A program made the translations under genes and the position numbers. 64,000 bases of DNA from Saccopteryx bilineata (taxonomy: Eukaryota; Chordata; Mammalia; Chiroptera; Emballonuridae): positions 217,556,744-217,620,743 of the forward strand of contig NC_089493.1 of the NCBI RefSeq assembly GCF_036850765.1. The letters are read 5' to 3'. Positions 9,213 through 20,007 of the stretch are shown here, one piece after another. The notes beneath the pieces are model-generated. The model did not search any database and was not told the origin of the DNA. It saw nothing but the letters and a program-made list of their open reading frames with translations. Numbering within the stretch: the stretch's first letter is position 1; each line of letters starts with the position of its first letter.

Positions 9213-9860
9213 ATATGACGTTATTTTTTTTGATAAAACTTTAAATGTGTACACCCCCACCCCACACATATCCATTTATCTGTGTAGGGAGATGCATTTC
9301 ATTTTTCCTTCTGTAAAATTACTAAAGGACTTTGTAACAGTGGTTGGAAAGGACTAGCTGTGGCAGGCGAATAAGCAGGAGAACATTTGCCTTTTCCTAG
9401 ATTTTTTTATATAAATTGAATTTTTATTACCACAGGCTTTTATTATTAAAAAATATCAAGACTGAACACATTTTATTGTTGAATAACTGAACTTGTATCC
9501 ACAGTTAACAAATAGTCAACCATTCAACTCTTAATCATTTTTGTCTGTACTTTGTATTCAAAGTGAGTGTCTGGAGAAAAGAACCAGATCAAGTCCCTTG
9601 GAAATCAAAAAAAGAAAGAGTAACAAAACATTAAATTCTTTTTACATTTCTTCTTGATTTCCCTCTGCCAGATTTCTTTCATTCTCTTTTTTTTTTACTC
9701 TCTGCTCCTTCCTATACCTTTTGTCAGCCTTTCTGCTAATCCTACTTTCTAGCAGCAAAACTGGAAAAGACTGTTGTACACTAAGGAAATTCTTAATATC
9801 GGATGAATTTAAAATTGGATTATGGGGTGAAACCTAAAAAGTCTCCCCTCATCATTAAAC
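9213..9860. other. no recognisable feature
   Basis: AT-rich sequence with T-rich runs, and no supported gene or element. Confidence 0.5.
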
Positions 9861-10728
9861 TGTTACAGGAGGAGCAAAGGGACCTCAATTCTTCTTGAGA
9901 GAAAAAATTCAATCAAGAGACAAAATGCAGCAAGTAAAGGGAGAATTTATTGACCGTTCGGAAAGAAAGAGGAAAGGGGACCTTGGAGACAGGTTCAGGA
10001 GGTTAGCCCAGGACAGGCTGCTGCTGCCACTGCTCCCCTGGTTGCAACTTCTGTGGTGTTCCTTAGAGATTAGGAGAAAGAGAGGGCAAGGAATACACAC
10101 CTGGGGGAAGAGAAGGAGAAGGAGAAGGGGGAAGGGAAAAACAAAAGCATACTCCCTGAAGGGAGAGCGCACTGGGATCCGAAAGGATTTTAAGGGTGGA
10201 TATTTTAGGGGAGGTTTCAGGGGAGGATCTTAATAGCATATTCATCAGGCTTCCAAGTGTGTTCTTTTGCGGTGGGTCGTGTTCTCAGTGATTGGTTGGT
10301 GTTAGAGGAGGGGGTCATTAGTCAATATGGCTGGTCCTGAGGTCAGCCATGGCTTTTCTTTGTCTGGTTTTGCTGCTTTTCTGGGCCTGGAGCTGAAACA
10401 CAATGGAGGCCTAGATGATATCTCTACGGGTTAATGCTTAAGTGTTGTTTTCCAGCTTTCTTGTTTGTTCCTCCTCTAAGGGTCTAAAAACACATGACTT
10501 ATGAATGCCAGGGGAAGAAATGTCAGGGGAGGATCCAAATTCCATGACTAGTGATATGAAATCAGCGGGTCTAATCTGCATGACCAGCTAAGGGCAGGAA
10601 GGTCACCCTGAAGGTGAGATCCTTGTTTCAGTTTTGCCATTGCTAGTCACTCCGGGTTTTCCATCCTCACGGCTTTCTGTGCCTGGCCTGTAGTGCTAGC
10701 CCTGCTGGCTGTCTAACTGCCTACCACA
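9861..10728 (-). mobile_element. solo LTR, class I-like
   Basis: On the minus strand this 868-base element starts TGTGGTAGGCAG and ends CTCCTGTAACA. It has a polyadenylation signal CAATAAATTCTCCC (rc near 9943-9953) close to its 3' end, as an R region should. It is flanked by the 4-base direct repeat AAAC (9857-9860 and 10729-10732), the duplication size usual for gammaretroviral integrase. There is no internal retroviral sequence, so it is read as a solo LTR left by recombination between two LTRs. Confidence 0.6.
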
Positions 10729-10732
10729 AAAC

Positions 10733-11188
10733 AATCTATATATTGAAAAAATTACTGTGATTCTTCTCTAGAAGCCTTTAGAAAAGCAAATCAAAAGACT
10801 ACATGATTTAGCTATGTCCTGCTAGTGATGAACCAGATGACCTCCCTACTTGCTGTTCACTCTGATTTTAAAACATATTGATTTTCATAATAACCACTCT
10901 TCAATAATGTGGATGAGTCAACATAACTTCAGGCATCCAGAATTGTTTATAAATGCCAGTAAGTAATTCAAGGGTATTAAATATGACTTGACAGTGACCA
11001 ATCTATACAGATATTACTAGATGAAAACTAGCCTCACAAATACTATCCTTAAATTCTTTAGTTAGGTAGTACATATAGAAATAAGTAATTACTTGTTTAT
11101 AATTAAGTAGACTATAACTTGAAATGCTTTGTTTCTCATGATCTTTATAATCACTATTGTCACATAAGTAAATTGGTGCAGGTGAATA
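10733..11188. other. no recognisable feature
   Basis: Unassigned, mildly AT-rich sequence up to the hAT target duplication. Confidence 0.5.
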
Positions 11189-11196
11189 CCCTAGAA

Positions 11197-11493
11197 CAGT
11201 GGTCCCCAACCCCTGGGCCGTGGACCAGTACCGGTCCATGGGCCATTTGGTACCGGTCCACAGAGAAAGAATAAATAACTTACATTATTTCCGTTTTATT
11301 TATATTTAAGTCTGAACGATGTTTTATTTTTAAAAAATGACCAGATTCCCTCCGTTACATCCATCTAAGACTCACTCTTGATGCTTGTCTTGGTCACATG
11401 ATACATTTATCTGTCCCACCCTAAAGGCCAGTCCGTGAAAATATTTTCTGACATTAAACCGGTCCATGGCCCAAAAAAGGTTGAGGACCACTG
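11197..11493. mobile_element. non-autonomous hAT element
   Basis: A 297-bp element with terminal inverted repeats CAGTGGTCCCCAACC / GGTTGAGGACCACTG. It is flanked by a perfect 8-bp target duplication CCCTAGAA (11189-11196 and 11494-11501), the hallmark of hAT transposases. No transposase frame remains, so it must have moved using a partner's enzyme. Internal sequence repeats parts of the ends (CCGGTCCATGG near both). Confidence 0.92.
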
Positions 11494-11501
11494 CCCTAGA
11501 A

Positions 11502-11983
11502 CCTATAACCTGCTGGCTGTTGTATCTGTTCTGCCAAAGACCTAAGATGGTCAGACAGAATTTAATTAAGTTTATTTCACCAACAGAAAGCATGAAGGAT
11601 GACCCAGTATATGAAACTGGATGAGGGCAGAAGTGATCATCCAGAAGTAGAGTGCAAGTCAAAATAGAGTCTAGAGAGCACACACCCAGTTAAGTTTCTT
11701 AGGTGTTGGGTATTGTGTTCATGGAGGTAGAAAGATTAGGGTGTGGGGAAGCACAATGGGAGAATGCAAGAGGAAACAGCATCTTCTCATTCTAGTCTGG
11801 GTTTTTCCAAGTATTTAGAGACCACTTCTATGACAATTCTCAGCTTAACCAACTGTATCTGAAAAAATAAGCAAGAAGTTCAAAAGAAAAGTTTCTGTGT
11901 CCATATGAAGAATCATAGAACTGTGAAGTATATACACCTAAAGTGAAGATAATGCTTATCTGACAAAATATAGACAATAATTA
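11502..11983. other. no recognisable feature
   Basis: Unassigned sequence between the hAT copy and the class II provirus. Confidence 0.5.
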
Positions 11984-12105
11984 TGTTATGATTTTTCTTT
12001 TATGGCTTGGACTCACAGGAATAAGACACGTCAGATGAAAGTAGCATAAGCAGAAGGCTGAAACTCAGAAGTGGAATCAGCCCTGAGAAACTGCACCACT
12101 GTATA
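11984..12105 (-). mobile_element. truncated 3' LTR of class II provirus
   Basis: About 120 bases match the R/U5 end of the 5' LTR (19552-19680), including TTTTCTTTTATGG.TTGGACTC and AAACTGCACCACTG. Similarity stops near 12105. U3 and the polypurine tract are absent, pointing to a deletion that also removed most of env. Confidence 0.8.
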
Positions 12106-12173
12106 TTGCCACATCCGATGCATTTGTACTAGAATCTATACTCCTGTCTGGCTCTTAAAATGTATAGATTTTT

Positions 12174-12494
12174 TTTTCAGAGCCAGAGAGAGTCAGAGAG
12201 AGGGATAGATAGAGACAGACAGACAGGAATGGAGAGAGCTGAGAAGCATCAATTATTAGTTTTTTGTTGCAACACCTTAGTTGTTCATTGATTGCCTTCT
12301 CATATGTGCCTTGACTGCGGGCCTTCAGCAGACCGAGTAACCCTTGCTCAAGCCAGCAACCTTGGGTCCAAGCTGGTGAGCTTTTTGCTCAAGCCAGATG
12401 AGCCTGTGCTCAAGCTGGTGACCTCGAGTCTCTAACCTGGGTCCTCCGCATCCCAGTCCAATGCTTGATCCACTGCGCCACTGCCTGGTCAGGC
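12174..12494 (-). mobile_element. long GCCTGACC-type tRNA SINE
   Basis: The minus-strand head GCCTGACCAGGCAGTGGCGCA ends at 12494, followed by B-box-like sequence and a body with CTTGAGC/CCAGCTTG units and a GA/CT-rich tail. Target duplication TAAAATGTATAGATTTTT at 12156-12173 and 12495-12512. Confidence 0.93.
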
Positions 12495-12672
12495 TAAAAT
12501 GTATAGATTTTTATTACTCTCATTAAAAGGAATGGAAGAGTTAATACATGTATAAAAAGTACAGTTGTTGCAAGTTATAGAGTAATTTTCAGTTGTAAAT
12601 TTGGCTTCACCAGTAATAAACACTTAAGGCAATCTAACACAAGCAGATATAAAATGCTTTTCATTCTTTTAA

Positions 12673-12894
12673 CAAGTTTTTTGTGGGTTTTTTTTTTTAG
12701 ATTTTATTTATTCACTTTTAGAGAGAGGGGGGGAGAGAGAGAGAAAGAGAGAGAAAAGAGATAGAGAGAACAGGGGGGAGGATCAGGAAGCATCAACTCC
12801 CATATGTGCCTTGACCAGGCAAGCCTGGGGTTTCAAACCAGTGACCTCAGCACTCCAGGTAGATGCCTTAGCCACTGTACCACCACAGGTCAGG
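12673..12894 (-). mobile_element. short GCCTGACCTG-type tRNA SINE
   Basis: Minus-strand element with head GCCTGACCTGTGGTGGTACAG at the right edge, then CCTGGTCAAGGCACATATGG, GGGAGTTGATGCTTCC and a CT-rich, A-rich tail. Probable duplication around TTTCATTCTTTTAA (12659-12672) and TTTCATTCTTTTTAA (12899-12913). Confidence 0.85.
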
Positions 12895-13129
12895 CATATT
12901 TCATTCTTTTTAATGGTTAACAGAGTATGATTAGAAGAATGATTTCTCTAGATTTTTCTTTTCCATGCTGACATATGTTTAAGTGCCATAGCTATTTTAC
13001 AAATAATATTGTATAGGACCAAGTTTTATATGAGGAGCTTGAGGTAACTTCCCTCCTCCATGCCATATGATAATATGATTACCTGGACCGTCAGCTGTAA
13101 TTGAACCATTGTTCTTATGCCACCTTAGA

Positions 13130-13858
13130 TCAGTACCCGGCCCTTTAACTCAGGCGGAACCATGAGGGCTCCAATGTATGGTGTTTCCATAGGAAATATT
13201 AAGTAAAACCCAAGCAGTTTCACCTCTGCGATTTTCCCAATGTACCCATTCACCTAGCTGATTAATGATTGCAGTGTGACAGGGTGGTAAATCGGGTGGA
13301 GGTTCAGGATCATGTACAGATGTATTACATTTAAATTCATATCCTTGTAACAAAAACAAACCTTTTTTTCTTCTCCTTTACTGTTATTTTTTTTACAATA
13401 GAGAGCAAGCTTGAACTTCTATTCTTAAACAGTGTGGCTCATATCCTATGCATATAGGTAATCCCTCAACTCCTGTTGTATAATATTCTAATCTTATTCC
13501 TTCTTCTGAAGATACTAAGGGGACTCTATCATCAAAATGTCCTCAAGCCAATTAGAATCATTAATAAAAATAGGAACGGCATTATTTTCCCAATGAATTG
13601 CTCTACTTAATGGAGGATTAGGGATGTATGCTCAGTAACTAAAATTTCAGCCATACTTACCGGAATTGTTACCAAGGCAATCATTGCTAAGAACAGATTA
13701 GTAGCATTTTGTTCTTTTCCAGTAGCTTGTAGCATCTTTTTACCCTCAAAGGTCAGCTTTTTAAGTTGACCCTTACTTGGTATTTTAGCCTTCACAGTAC
13801 TAGGCAGCGGCACCTTTAAGGTTCTTTCGAGGTTCTTCCATCTCAGTAATGGGAGCAT
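13130..13858 (-). pseudogene. env leader and partial surface subunit, class II ERV
   Basis: The first open stretch (13858-13607, 83 codons) has a basic N-terminal half with a Q-L-K-K-L-T motif, then a hydrophobic L-F-L-A-M-I-A-L run. This is the long, charged signal-peptide leader typical of betaretroviral envelopes (family knowledge). A second open stretch (13359-13150, 69 codons) is rich in P, C and N-x-S/T and resembles surface-subunit sequence. Frames are disrupted between and after these, and the transmembrane subunit is gone. It lies directly after integrase as expected. Not functional. Confidence 0.6.
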
Positions 13859-13974
13859 ATGGAGAAAATCTATTTCTCTTGCTCATGTTGTTAGTTTAAT
13901 TCAGTGGGCAGGGATCCAAAGGACTTCGCCGGATTCTGCAATGACACAAGAAAACCCTCTTCCCCAATGTTGCA

Positions 13975-14740
13975 CTACACCAGATACCCATTGATCCAAC
14001 TCATTTTTATAATGCACAGGATGATTAATCTTAGAATTATTATTTTTTGTCCAATGTCTGTCTGAAGCAAATTATCCTCTCCTGTACTTATGAAATTTAA
14101 AATAAATAAAGCTTTGTGTAACATAATTCTAGGGGATAATCCCCTTCCTTCTCCACACTTTTGTTTAATTAACATATTTTTCAGAATGTGATTACTGCAC
14201 TCAATAATTGCCTGTCCTTGTGGATTATATGGAATTCTAGTAGTAGGTTTAATATTCCAAAATCCTACGAATTGTTGAAGTTTAGCAGATGTATAGGTAG
14301 TACCACTGTTAGTTTTAATTGCTTTAGGAATGCCCATAACATTAAAAGCTTCTATAAGATGTTGAATGACACAGTCAGCCTTTTCTCCAGACAAAGGTGT
14401 GGCACATCGAAAGGAAGAATAAGTATCAGTAGAACAGTGTACATAAGATAGTTTTCTAAAAGAAGAAATATGAGTTACATCCATTTGCCACAGTTCATTA
14501 CTATTCTGTCCTCTAGGATTTGTTCCTCCTGGTAATGGAGGAGTATTTATAATTCTGCACTGAGGACATTTTCTAACAATATTTTGAGCCTCTCGCTTGG
14601 TTATCTTAACTTTTTGTTTTAAACCTTTTCTAATCATATGAGTCTCTGCATGAAATTTAGCAGCTGTTTCTACAAATCTAATAAGTAACTGATTAATTTT
14701 ATTATTTGTATTAGACATAGGACCTGGTAAAGCTGTATGA
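13975..14740 (-). pseudogene. integrase remnant, class II ERV
   Basis: A 247-codon open stretch (14718-13975) covers much of a retroviral integrase. Visible parts are the zinc-binding end (H-x3-H-like, then C-P-Q-C), the W-Q-M-D-V-T-H motif holding the first catalytic aspartate, a T-D-T-Y-S-S motif, and a catalytic-core segment with P-Y-N-P-Q-G-Q-A-I-I-E that keeps the glutamate. The middle catalytic position reads K-T-N-S-G where the family has a T-D-N-G-like motif, so an aspartate is replaced. The C-terminal part is frameshifted. Upstream sequence to about 15010 matches RNase H only weakly. Confidence 0.8.
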
Positions 14741-15051
14741 GAATGAATGTGAGTTATATAGATAGGTAAATTTTGTTCCTACAATAAAAGTTGTAACTCT
14801 TAAAATAATTTGTGTAATTCGCACTATCATTTGAAATATAAACAGTTTCTATAAGTTTAATTGTATGTTCTACATATTGTGAATTAGTAACAATGTTAAT
14901 AGGGCAAAGAAAATTACTAAAATGTAATAATATAGCAGTTAATTCTGCTTTTTAACTTAGGTTTATGGAGTTTTTATTACTTTTGTCACTGGTCTAGTAT
15001 ACCTAGCTATATTTAATTTATTTACATCAGTATAAAAAATAGAAGCCTTTT
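14741..15051 (-). pseudogene. degraded RNase H region, class II ERV
   Basis: Between the integrase and connection remnants, the minus-strand sequence is AT-rich with many stops. It occupies the place of RNase H, but no catalytic motif can be assigned with confidence. Confidence 0.4.
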
Positions 15052-15411
15052 AGCCCTGGCCGGTTGGCTCAGTGGTAGAGCATCGGCCTGGCATGCAGGA
15101 GTCCCAGGTTTGACTCCCAGCCAGGGCACACAGGAGAAGCAACCATCTGCTTCTCCACCCTTCCCCCTCTCCTTCCTCTCTGTCTCTCTCTTCCCCTCCC
15201 GCAGCCAGGGCTCCATTGGAGCAAAGTTGGCCCGGGCGCTGGGGGTGGCTCTATGGCCTCTGTCTCAGGCGCTAGAATGGCTCTGGTTGCAATGGAGCAA
15301 TGCCCTAGATGGGCAGAGCATCACCCCCTGGTGCGCATGCCGGGTGGATCCCGGTCGGGCGCATGCGGGAGTCTGTCTGACTGCCTCCCTGTTTCCAACT
15401 TCAGAAAAAAA
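15052..15411 (+). mobile_element. tRNA-derived SINE, GGCCCTGGCC family
   Basis: Plus-strand copy starting AGCCCTGGCCGGTTGGCTCA with A-box and B-box-like sequences and ending in an A run. Target duplication AAAAATAGAAGCCTTTT at 15035-15051 and 15412-15428. Opposite in orientation to the provirus it interrupts. Confidence 0.95.
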
Positions 15412-15428
15412 AAAAATAGAAGCCTTTT

Positions 15429-16310
15429 GAATTGGCTAAACTGATACTTTACTCAGCAAAATCCACTGTGTTCTTTTTTAAAAAAAATTGAATTCTTTTA
15501 TCTGTAAGATAGTGATTGTTTACGGTACCAAAATAATCAGCTAATGCAATTTGCCAATCAATATCAATTTCCAGTACAATAATTTTATCTGGATCATTTC
15601 TAGTCAGTTTTCTTATCCTAAGTCTACTTTTAGTAATTATAGTACTATACAGATTTTCTCTAAGTAGGTACATAATTTCTTTTGAGTCTTATGTGGCAGA
15701 AATTGCCATTCTAATATCTTGTTTTGTTGCCATATGATGCCAGAAGGAGAATGTTCTGAGGGAAAAATAATTAATTAAATAGGTTGATGTATATTAATTC
15801 AACCTAAATAAGCAGTCTGCATAATTTTTTTGTTAAGTGAGACCTCTTGTTTTGCTATTTCTGTTAACTGTCTAGGACTGTTTAAATCAGAATCTCCTTC
15901 AATAAATTCATTACTGCATAAGTAGGGATTCCTAGGGAGGGTTTCAACCAATTAATATCACCTAGTAATTTTTGAAAATCATTCAGGTTTATAAGGAGTC
16001 AGTTTATAAATTGACTTTTTTGAGGAATAATTTTTTGATTTTCAATAATATGCCCTAAATATTTAAAAGGACAAAATGTTTGAATTTTGTCTTCAGCTAT
16101 GATTAAACTGTATTGATTCAAGGTTTCAGAAGCATCTTTAAGGATGACTGAAAGTTCAGCATTATTTTTACAAGCTATTAGTAAGTCATACATAAAATGG
16201 ATTATCAAAGATTGAGGATATTTATGACAAATTTTTTCTAAAGGTTGATTTATATAATTTTGACACAATATTGGGCTATTCAACATTTTTTGTGGAAAGA
16301 ATATAAACTT
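15429..16310 (-). pseudogene. reverse transcriptase remnant, class II ERV
   Basis: Two open stretches are recognisable. One (16286-15999, 95 codons) holds the palm segment from an L-N-S-P-I-L-C-Q motif to the polymerase box. The box is read F-M-Y-D where the family has Y-M-D-D, so a catalytic aspartate is lost. It also holds the following L-G-H-I-I segment. The other (15673-15449, 74 codons) matches the thumb/connection with a D-N-H-Y-like motif (here N-N-H-Y) and a Q-F-F-L-K tail. Stops and frameshifts separate them. The N-terminal third of the enzyme is missing and is replaced upstream by an env-leader-like block. Confidence 0.75.
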
Positions 16311-16520
16311 AGTAAGAATAGTTAGTTCTGCTTATTGTTATGGACACAATAGCCAACATTGCCAGAAACAGAGTCAAGGATGGTTTTGGAGTCTTAGTCC
16401 TAACTAAAACATTTTTTTGCCTCCTGGGTAAGTTTCTTCAGTTGCTCCTAAGTAGGCAGTTCAGTATTTTTGTGTTGTAGTTGCCTTCATCTTCATTTCT
16501 CTAATAACCTTTGGCTCTAG
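16310..16520 (-). pseudogene. second env-leader-like segment, between gag and RT
   Basis: Read on the minus strand in two frames, this block contains a basic R-R-R-N-K-K stretch, a Q-L-K-K-L-T-Q-E-A-K-K motif and, after a frameshift, an L-F-L-A-M-L-A-I-V hydrophobic run. These follow the same order and spacing as the genuine env leader at 13858-13607 (Q-L-K-K-L-T, K-K-M, then L-F-L-A-M). It sits upstream of reverse transcriptase, where protease and the start of pol belong. A rearrangement or recombination between related elements is the simplest explanation. Identity with the downstream leader is partial, so it is probably not a very recent duplicate. Confidence 0.6.
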
Positions 16521-16826
16521 GCTTAGTCTTTTTATTTCTTCTCCTGGCGGCTCAAAGATGTCAAATCTCCCTTTCATCTATTTCCGACTCATGACAAGGC
16601 TTCAATCTTCTGAAAGGTATCTACTGGTCTCCTGTATCTGTGGAGATAAGCGCAAATCCTCACCTCTATATTTTGCCTATATTGCTATTGTAAATCAGTA
16701 AACTGTACCTGTCCAAAAAGTTTATCTTGTATAATATTAACAGGAGGGTTAAAGTTAGCATTCTGATTAGCTTGAATACGAGCCTGATCCTTCTATTAAG
16801 TCATAAATTGTAACTATTCCACTTTT

Positions 16827-17158
16827 TTTTTTTTACAGGGACAGAGAGAGAATCAGAGAGAGGGATAGATAGGGACAGACAGATAGGAACGGAGAGAGAG
16901 ATGAGAAGTATCAATTATCAGTTTTTTGTTGCAACACCTTAGTTGTTCATTGATTGCTTTCTCATATGTGCCTTGACCACCGGCCTTCAGCAGACTGAGT
17001 AACCCCTTGCTCGAGCCAGCAACCTTGGGTCCAAGCTGGTGAACTTTTTGCTCAAGCCAGATGAGCCTGTGCTCAAGCTGGCGACCTCAAGGTCTCAAAC
17101 ATGGGTCTTCCGCATTCCAGTCCAACACTCTATCCACTGTGCCACCATCTGGTTAGGC
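16827..17158 (-). mobile_element. long GCCTGACC-type tRNA SINE
   Basis: The minus-strand head (GCCTAACCAGATGGTGGCACA) ends at 17158. The body has CCAGCTTGGACCCAAGGTTGC and a GA-rich/T-tail end. Perfect target duplication GTAACTATTCCACTTTT at 16810-16826 and 17159-17175. Confidence 0.95.
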
Positions 17159-17714
17159 GTAACTATTCCACTTTTGAAAGAACAGTCTGAGCTAACATCT
17201 CTAAATTTTTTGAGATAAAACATTCAGAGTCTGTGAAGGAGGATAGCAGTTTCTGCCTATAAGGAGAGTTAGTTTTATACTGGGAGCAAGCCATTTTTAA
17301 CTCTTTAAGAGTTTTGACAGGGATTTGGTCATATTGAGTATAAAAACCTCCTTGGGGGAATTGTGGATTATGTATGTCTAAATGGAGTGAGCATGACAGG
17401 AAAAGCTTCTAATGCTGGACTTAGGAATTTTAATTCCCTTTTTTGTCTAGCGTGCATTATTTGTTTCATAAGAGGTGTAAGAATAGGTCCCTTAGCTTGT
17501 TTTTCAGGTACAACAATAGATATTGAATCTACAGATGGATTAGCAGAGGGGGCTTCTGTGGGTAGGGCTAGATACAAGGCAAATGGTGGTGGAGCAGAGG
17601 GAGCAACAGAAGGAAGAGGCGGAGGCCCATTATCTTGGTCAGTTTTGAAAGGGTTAATATGTCGAACCTTCTTGTCAGAAAGTTTAAACTGTAGTTTAAA
17701 AAGTTGCTCCTTTA

Positions 17715-18118
17715 GGCCCTGGCCGGTTGGCTCAGTGGTAGAGCGTCGGCCTGGCATGCAGAAGTCCCAGGTTTGATTCCCGGCCAGGGCACACAGGAGA
17801 AGCGCCCATCTGCTTCTCCACCCCTCCCCCTCTCCTTCCTCTCTGTCTCTCTCTTCCCCTCCCACAGCAAGGCTCCATTAGAGCAAGGATGGCCCAGGCA
17901 CTGGTGATGGCTCCTTGGCCTCTGCCCCAGGCGCTAGAGTGGCTCTGGTCGCAGCAGAGTGACGCCCCGGAGGGACAGAGCATCGCCCCCTGGTGGGCAG
18001 AGCATCGCCCCCTGGTGGGCATGCCGGGTGGGTCCCGGTCTCGGGCGCATGCGGGAGTCTGTCTGTCTCTCCCCGTTTCCAGCTTCAGAAAAATACAACA
18101 ACAACAACAACAACAAAA
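17715..18118 (+). mobile_element. tRNA-derived SINE, GGCCCTGGCC family, with (AAC)n tail
   Basis: Plus-strand copy with complete tRNA-like head. The tail has become an (AAC)n microsatellite (about 18095-18115). Target duplication of the AAGTTGCTCCTTTA type at 17701-17714 and AAGTTGCTTCTTTA near 18119-18132. Confidence 0.95.
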
Positions 18119-19531
18119 AAGTTGCTTCTTTAATTGTTCAGAAGATAAATGTTCTTCTTTATCAGAGGCCAAATTCCTGATTTCTTCAGGGCCCCTTTTG
18201 CAGGATGTGGCCTGACAAGCAGCCAACTGCCTGAAGCAACTTGAGGCAAATTCTTGAAATGACTTATCAGGGCCCTGCTTAATTTTGCTTAATTCCTTTG
18301 TTTCAAAGGTCTGAGCATATCTTTACACACAAACAAGACAACTTTCAGCACAGAAACACAAGTATAATACATAACTTTGATTAATCCTAATACTTGAATT
18401 ACTATTTGGCTTCTAACTTTGAATACACCTTATAATGCATTAACCGAATTAGCAAGTCTTACGGATCCATATTCCATACAATTTAAATTTAAATGAGCGC
18501 TCCTCATAAATTCCAATTTTAAAACAAAAGATGAAGGGATGAAACTATTTTTCAACATAAGAGCCAGCCGACATTTCCAATATTTGCATGCAAGAACTTA
18601 ATTCAGGCCTTAGAAAATCACATTTTAGACAACATTAAGCAAAAACTAAACAGAAACTAGAATCAGACAAAGCAGATAAACCAAAGAGAAACCTGGGATT
18701 TCAGAGCACAGACTAGAAGGATGCTTGCCTGACCTTAGTCAGGGCATTTTCAGAGAAACTAATGATGGATGGAACTAAGCAAAATCTCCCAAGAAAAAAA
18801 CTTGCAGCTGCTGGGAGATTTTGTATTCAGATCCATCAGGAGTCCCTGGTCTAAATTTCTGTCAAAGAATAAGAAAGAAACAAAATGATAGTTCAGAGGA
18901 TTGTAAAGAAAACCAGTAAACATTCTCCATTTTCCAGATATTATCTTTATTACAAAGACTAGAGAATTCCAAGGACTTCGTGATTCTTCTATATGTCCTA
19001 ATTCTAATTGAGTCTGTACCTATTGATGTAAAGCTTCAAGCTTCTCTCCTTTTAGTGGCCACTGCTCAACCCATATTGGTTTTTACCTAACCATTATCAA
19101 TATCAGACGTTACTTCATGAGCTGAAGGCCATGAGGATTCAGAATCAGACTGTAATGGTTGCAAAGCCAAGGAAATTGAATTACGAAGAGTCCAAACAGA
19201 AAGAGGAATAATACCTCCTTGTTGATGAGCACAGCAAAAAGTTCTCATTACTTGTTTCCATGTTTTCAAACTTAAAGCAGCTTTTTCTTGTGGCTGGAAC
19301 CAATAACAATGCTCCCTAACATTTTTTTAAAAGTAACTTAAAATTCTTATTTTTAACAGTTATATCAGACCCCCTTAACAATGCTTGCAGTATTTTTATA
19401 TACTGGGTCTCAATAGATGGAGAATTCCCCATGACTCTGCCTAAGATATCCCAAAGGTTTTGCTTACCACTGAGAGGACGTTTTCCCCTTCGGTCTGATG
19501 ATCCCAAGACTTCAAACTTGCTCCTTTTTGA

Positions 19532-19549
19532 GCATTCCGTTAGGTGCCA
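19532..19549 (-). promoter_or_regulatory. primer binding site, tRNA-Lys type
   Basis: On the minus strand, two bases after the LTR end, the sequence reads TGGCACCTAACGGAATGC. The first bases resemble the TGGCGCCCAACG binding site for lysine tRNA used by many class II retroviruses, with a few changes likely due to decay. Confidence 0.8.
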
Positions 19550-19551
19550 GA

Positions 19552-20007
19552 TGTTACAATTTTTCTTTTATGGTTTGGACTCGCAGGAATAAGACACATC
19601 AGATGAAAGTAGCATAAGCAGAGGGCTGAAACTCAGAAGCGGAATCTGCCCTGAGAAACTGCACCACTGCATATTTATTGAGTTCCAAAAGCCTCAGCTC
19701 AGCAGACAAAACTAGAATGCTACAAAAGCCTTTTTCCCAACCATACCATCCCCAATCCTGCATGTCTACTGTTTCCTTCATGATCAAGGACACGAGAGGA
19801 GCCTGAGTCTCAGAGCTTATCAATCATAAAGGACATCTAGTTCTTGATGGCATTCCTCCAAGAATCCTGGGCACTTGCCTTCAAGTAACCTCAGGCCAGT
19901 CTCCTTATATGATTAACACACTCCAAGATCTCTTGTCTCCAAGTAACCCCTGCTCTGAAGTTAACTACCGTTCATATTTGTGCAGGGTCTTTCCCTTCAT
20001 AATTACA
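19552..20007 (-). mobile_element. 5' LTR of class II provirus
   Basis: This 456-base LTR on the minus strand runs from TGTAATTATG (20007 downward) to TTGTAACA (19552). An AATAAA signal (rc of about 19673-19678) lies near the R/U5 end. The partner is the truncated LTR at 11984-12105. Flanking six-base duplications could not be matched, as expected after deletion at the other end or long decay. Confidence 0.8.

Larger units (their letters stand above)
16620..19432 (-). pseudogene. gag remnant, class II ERV
   Basis: The frame opens at 19432 with M-G-N, the myristoylation signal expected of a matrix protein, about 100 bases after the primer binding site. Open pieces follow at 19269-19087, then a proline-rich piece (about 17640-17370) with P-P-P-L-P and A-P-P-P runs like the domain between matrix and capsid, then P-V-N-I-I-Q-D-K-L-like sequence near 16750. 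Zinc-knuckle nucleocapsid motifs and protease are not seen. The gene is split by two SINEs (16827-17158, 17715-18118) and carries many stops. Confidence 0.6.
11984..20007 (-). mobile_element. degraded class II (betaretrovirus-like) provirus
   Basis: An old minus-strand provirus. Order along that strand is 5' LTR (20007-19552), lysine-type primer binding site, gag start (19432), gag remnants to about 16620, a segment resembling the env leader (16520-16310), reverse transcriptase, RNase H and integrase remnants (16310-13975), env leader and start of env (13858-13130), and a truncated 3' LTR (12105-11984). Protease, the first part of reverse transcriptase, most of env and the U3 of the 3' LTR are missing. 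Five SINEs are inserted (12174, 12673, 15052, 16827, 17715). Frames are broken throughout, so it is not replication-competent. The class II call rests on the primer site and the gag, integrase and env-leader patterns. Confidence 0.85.
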
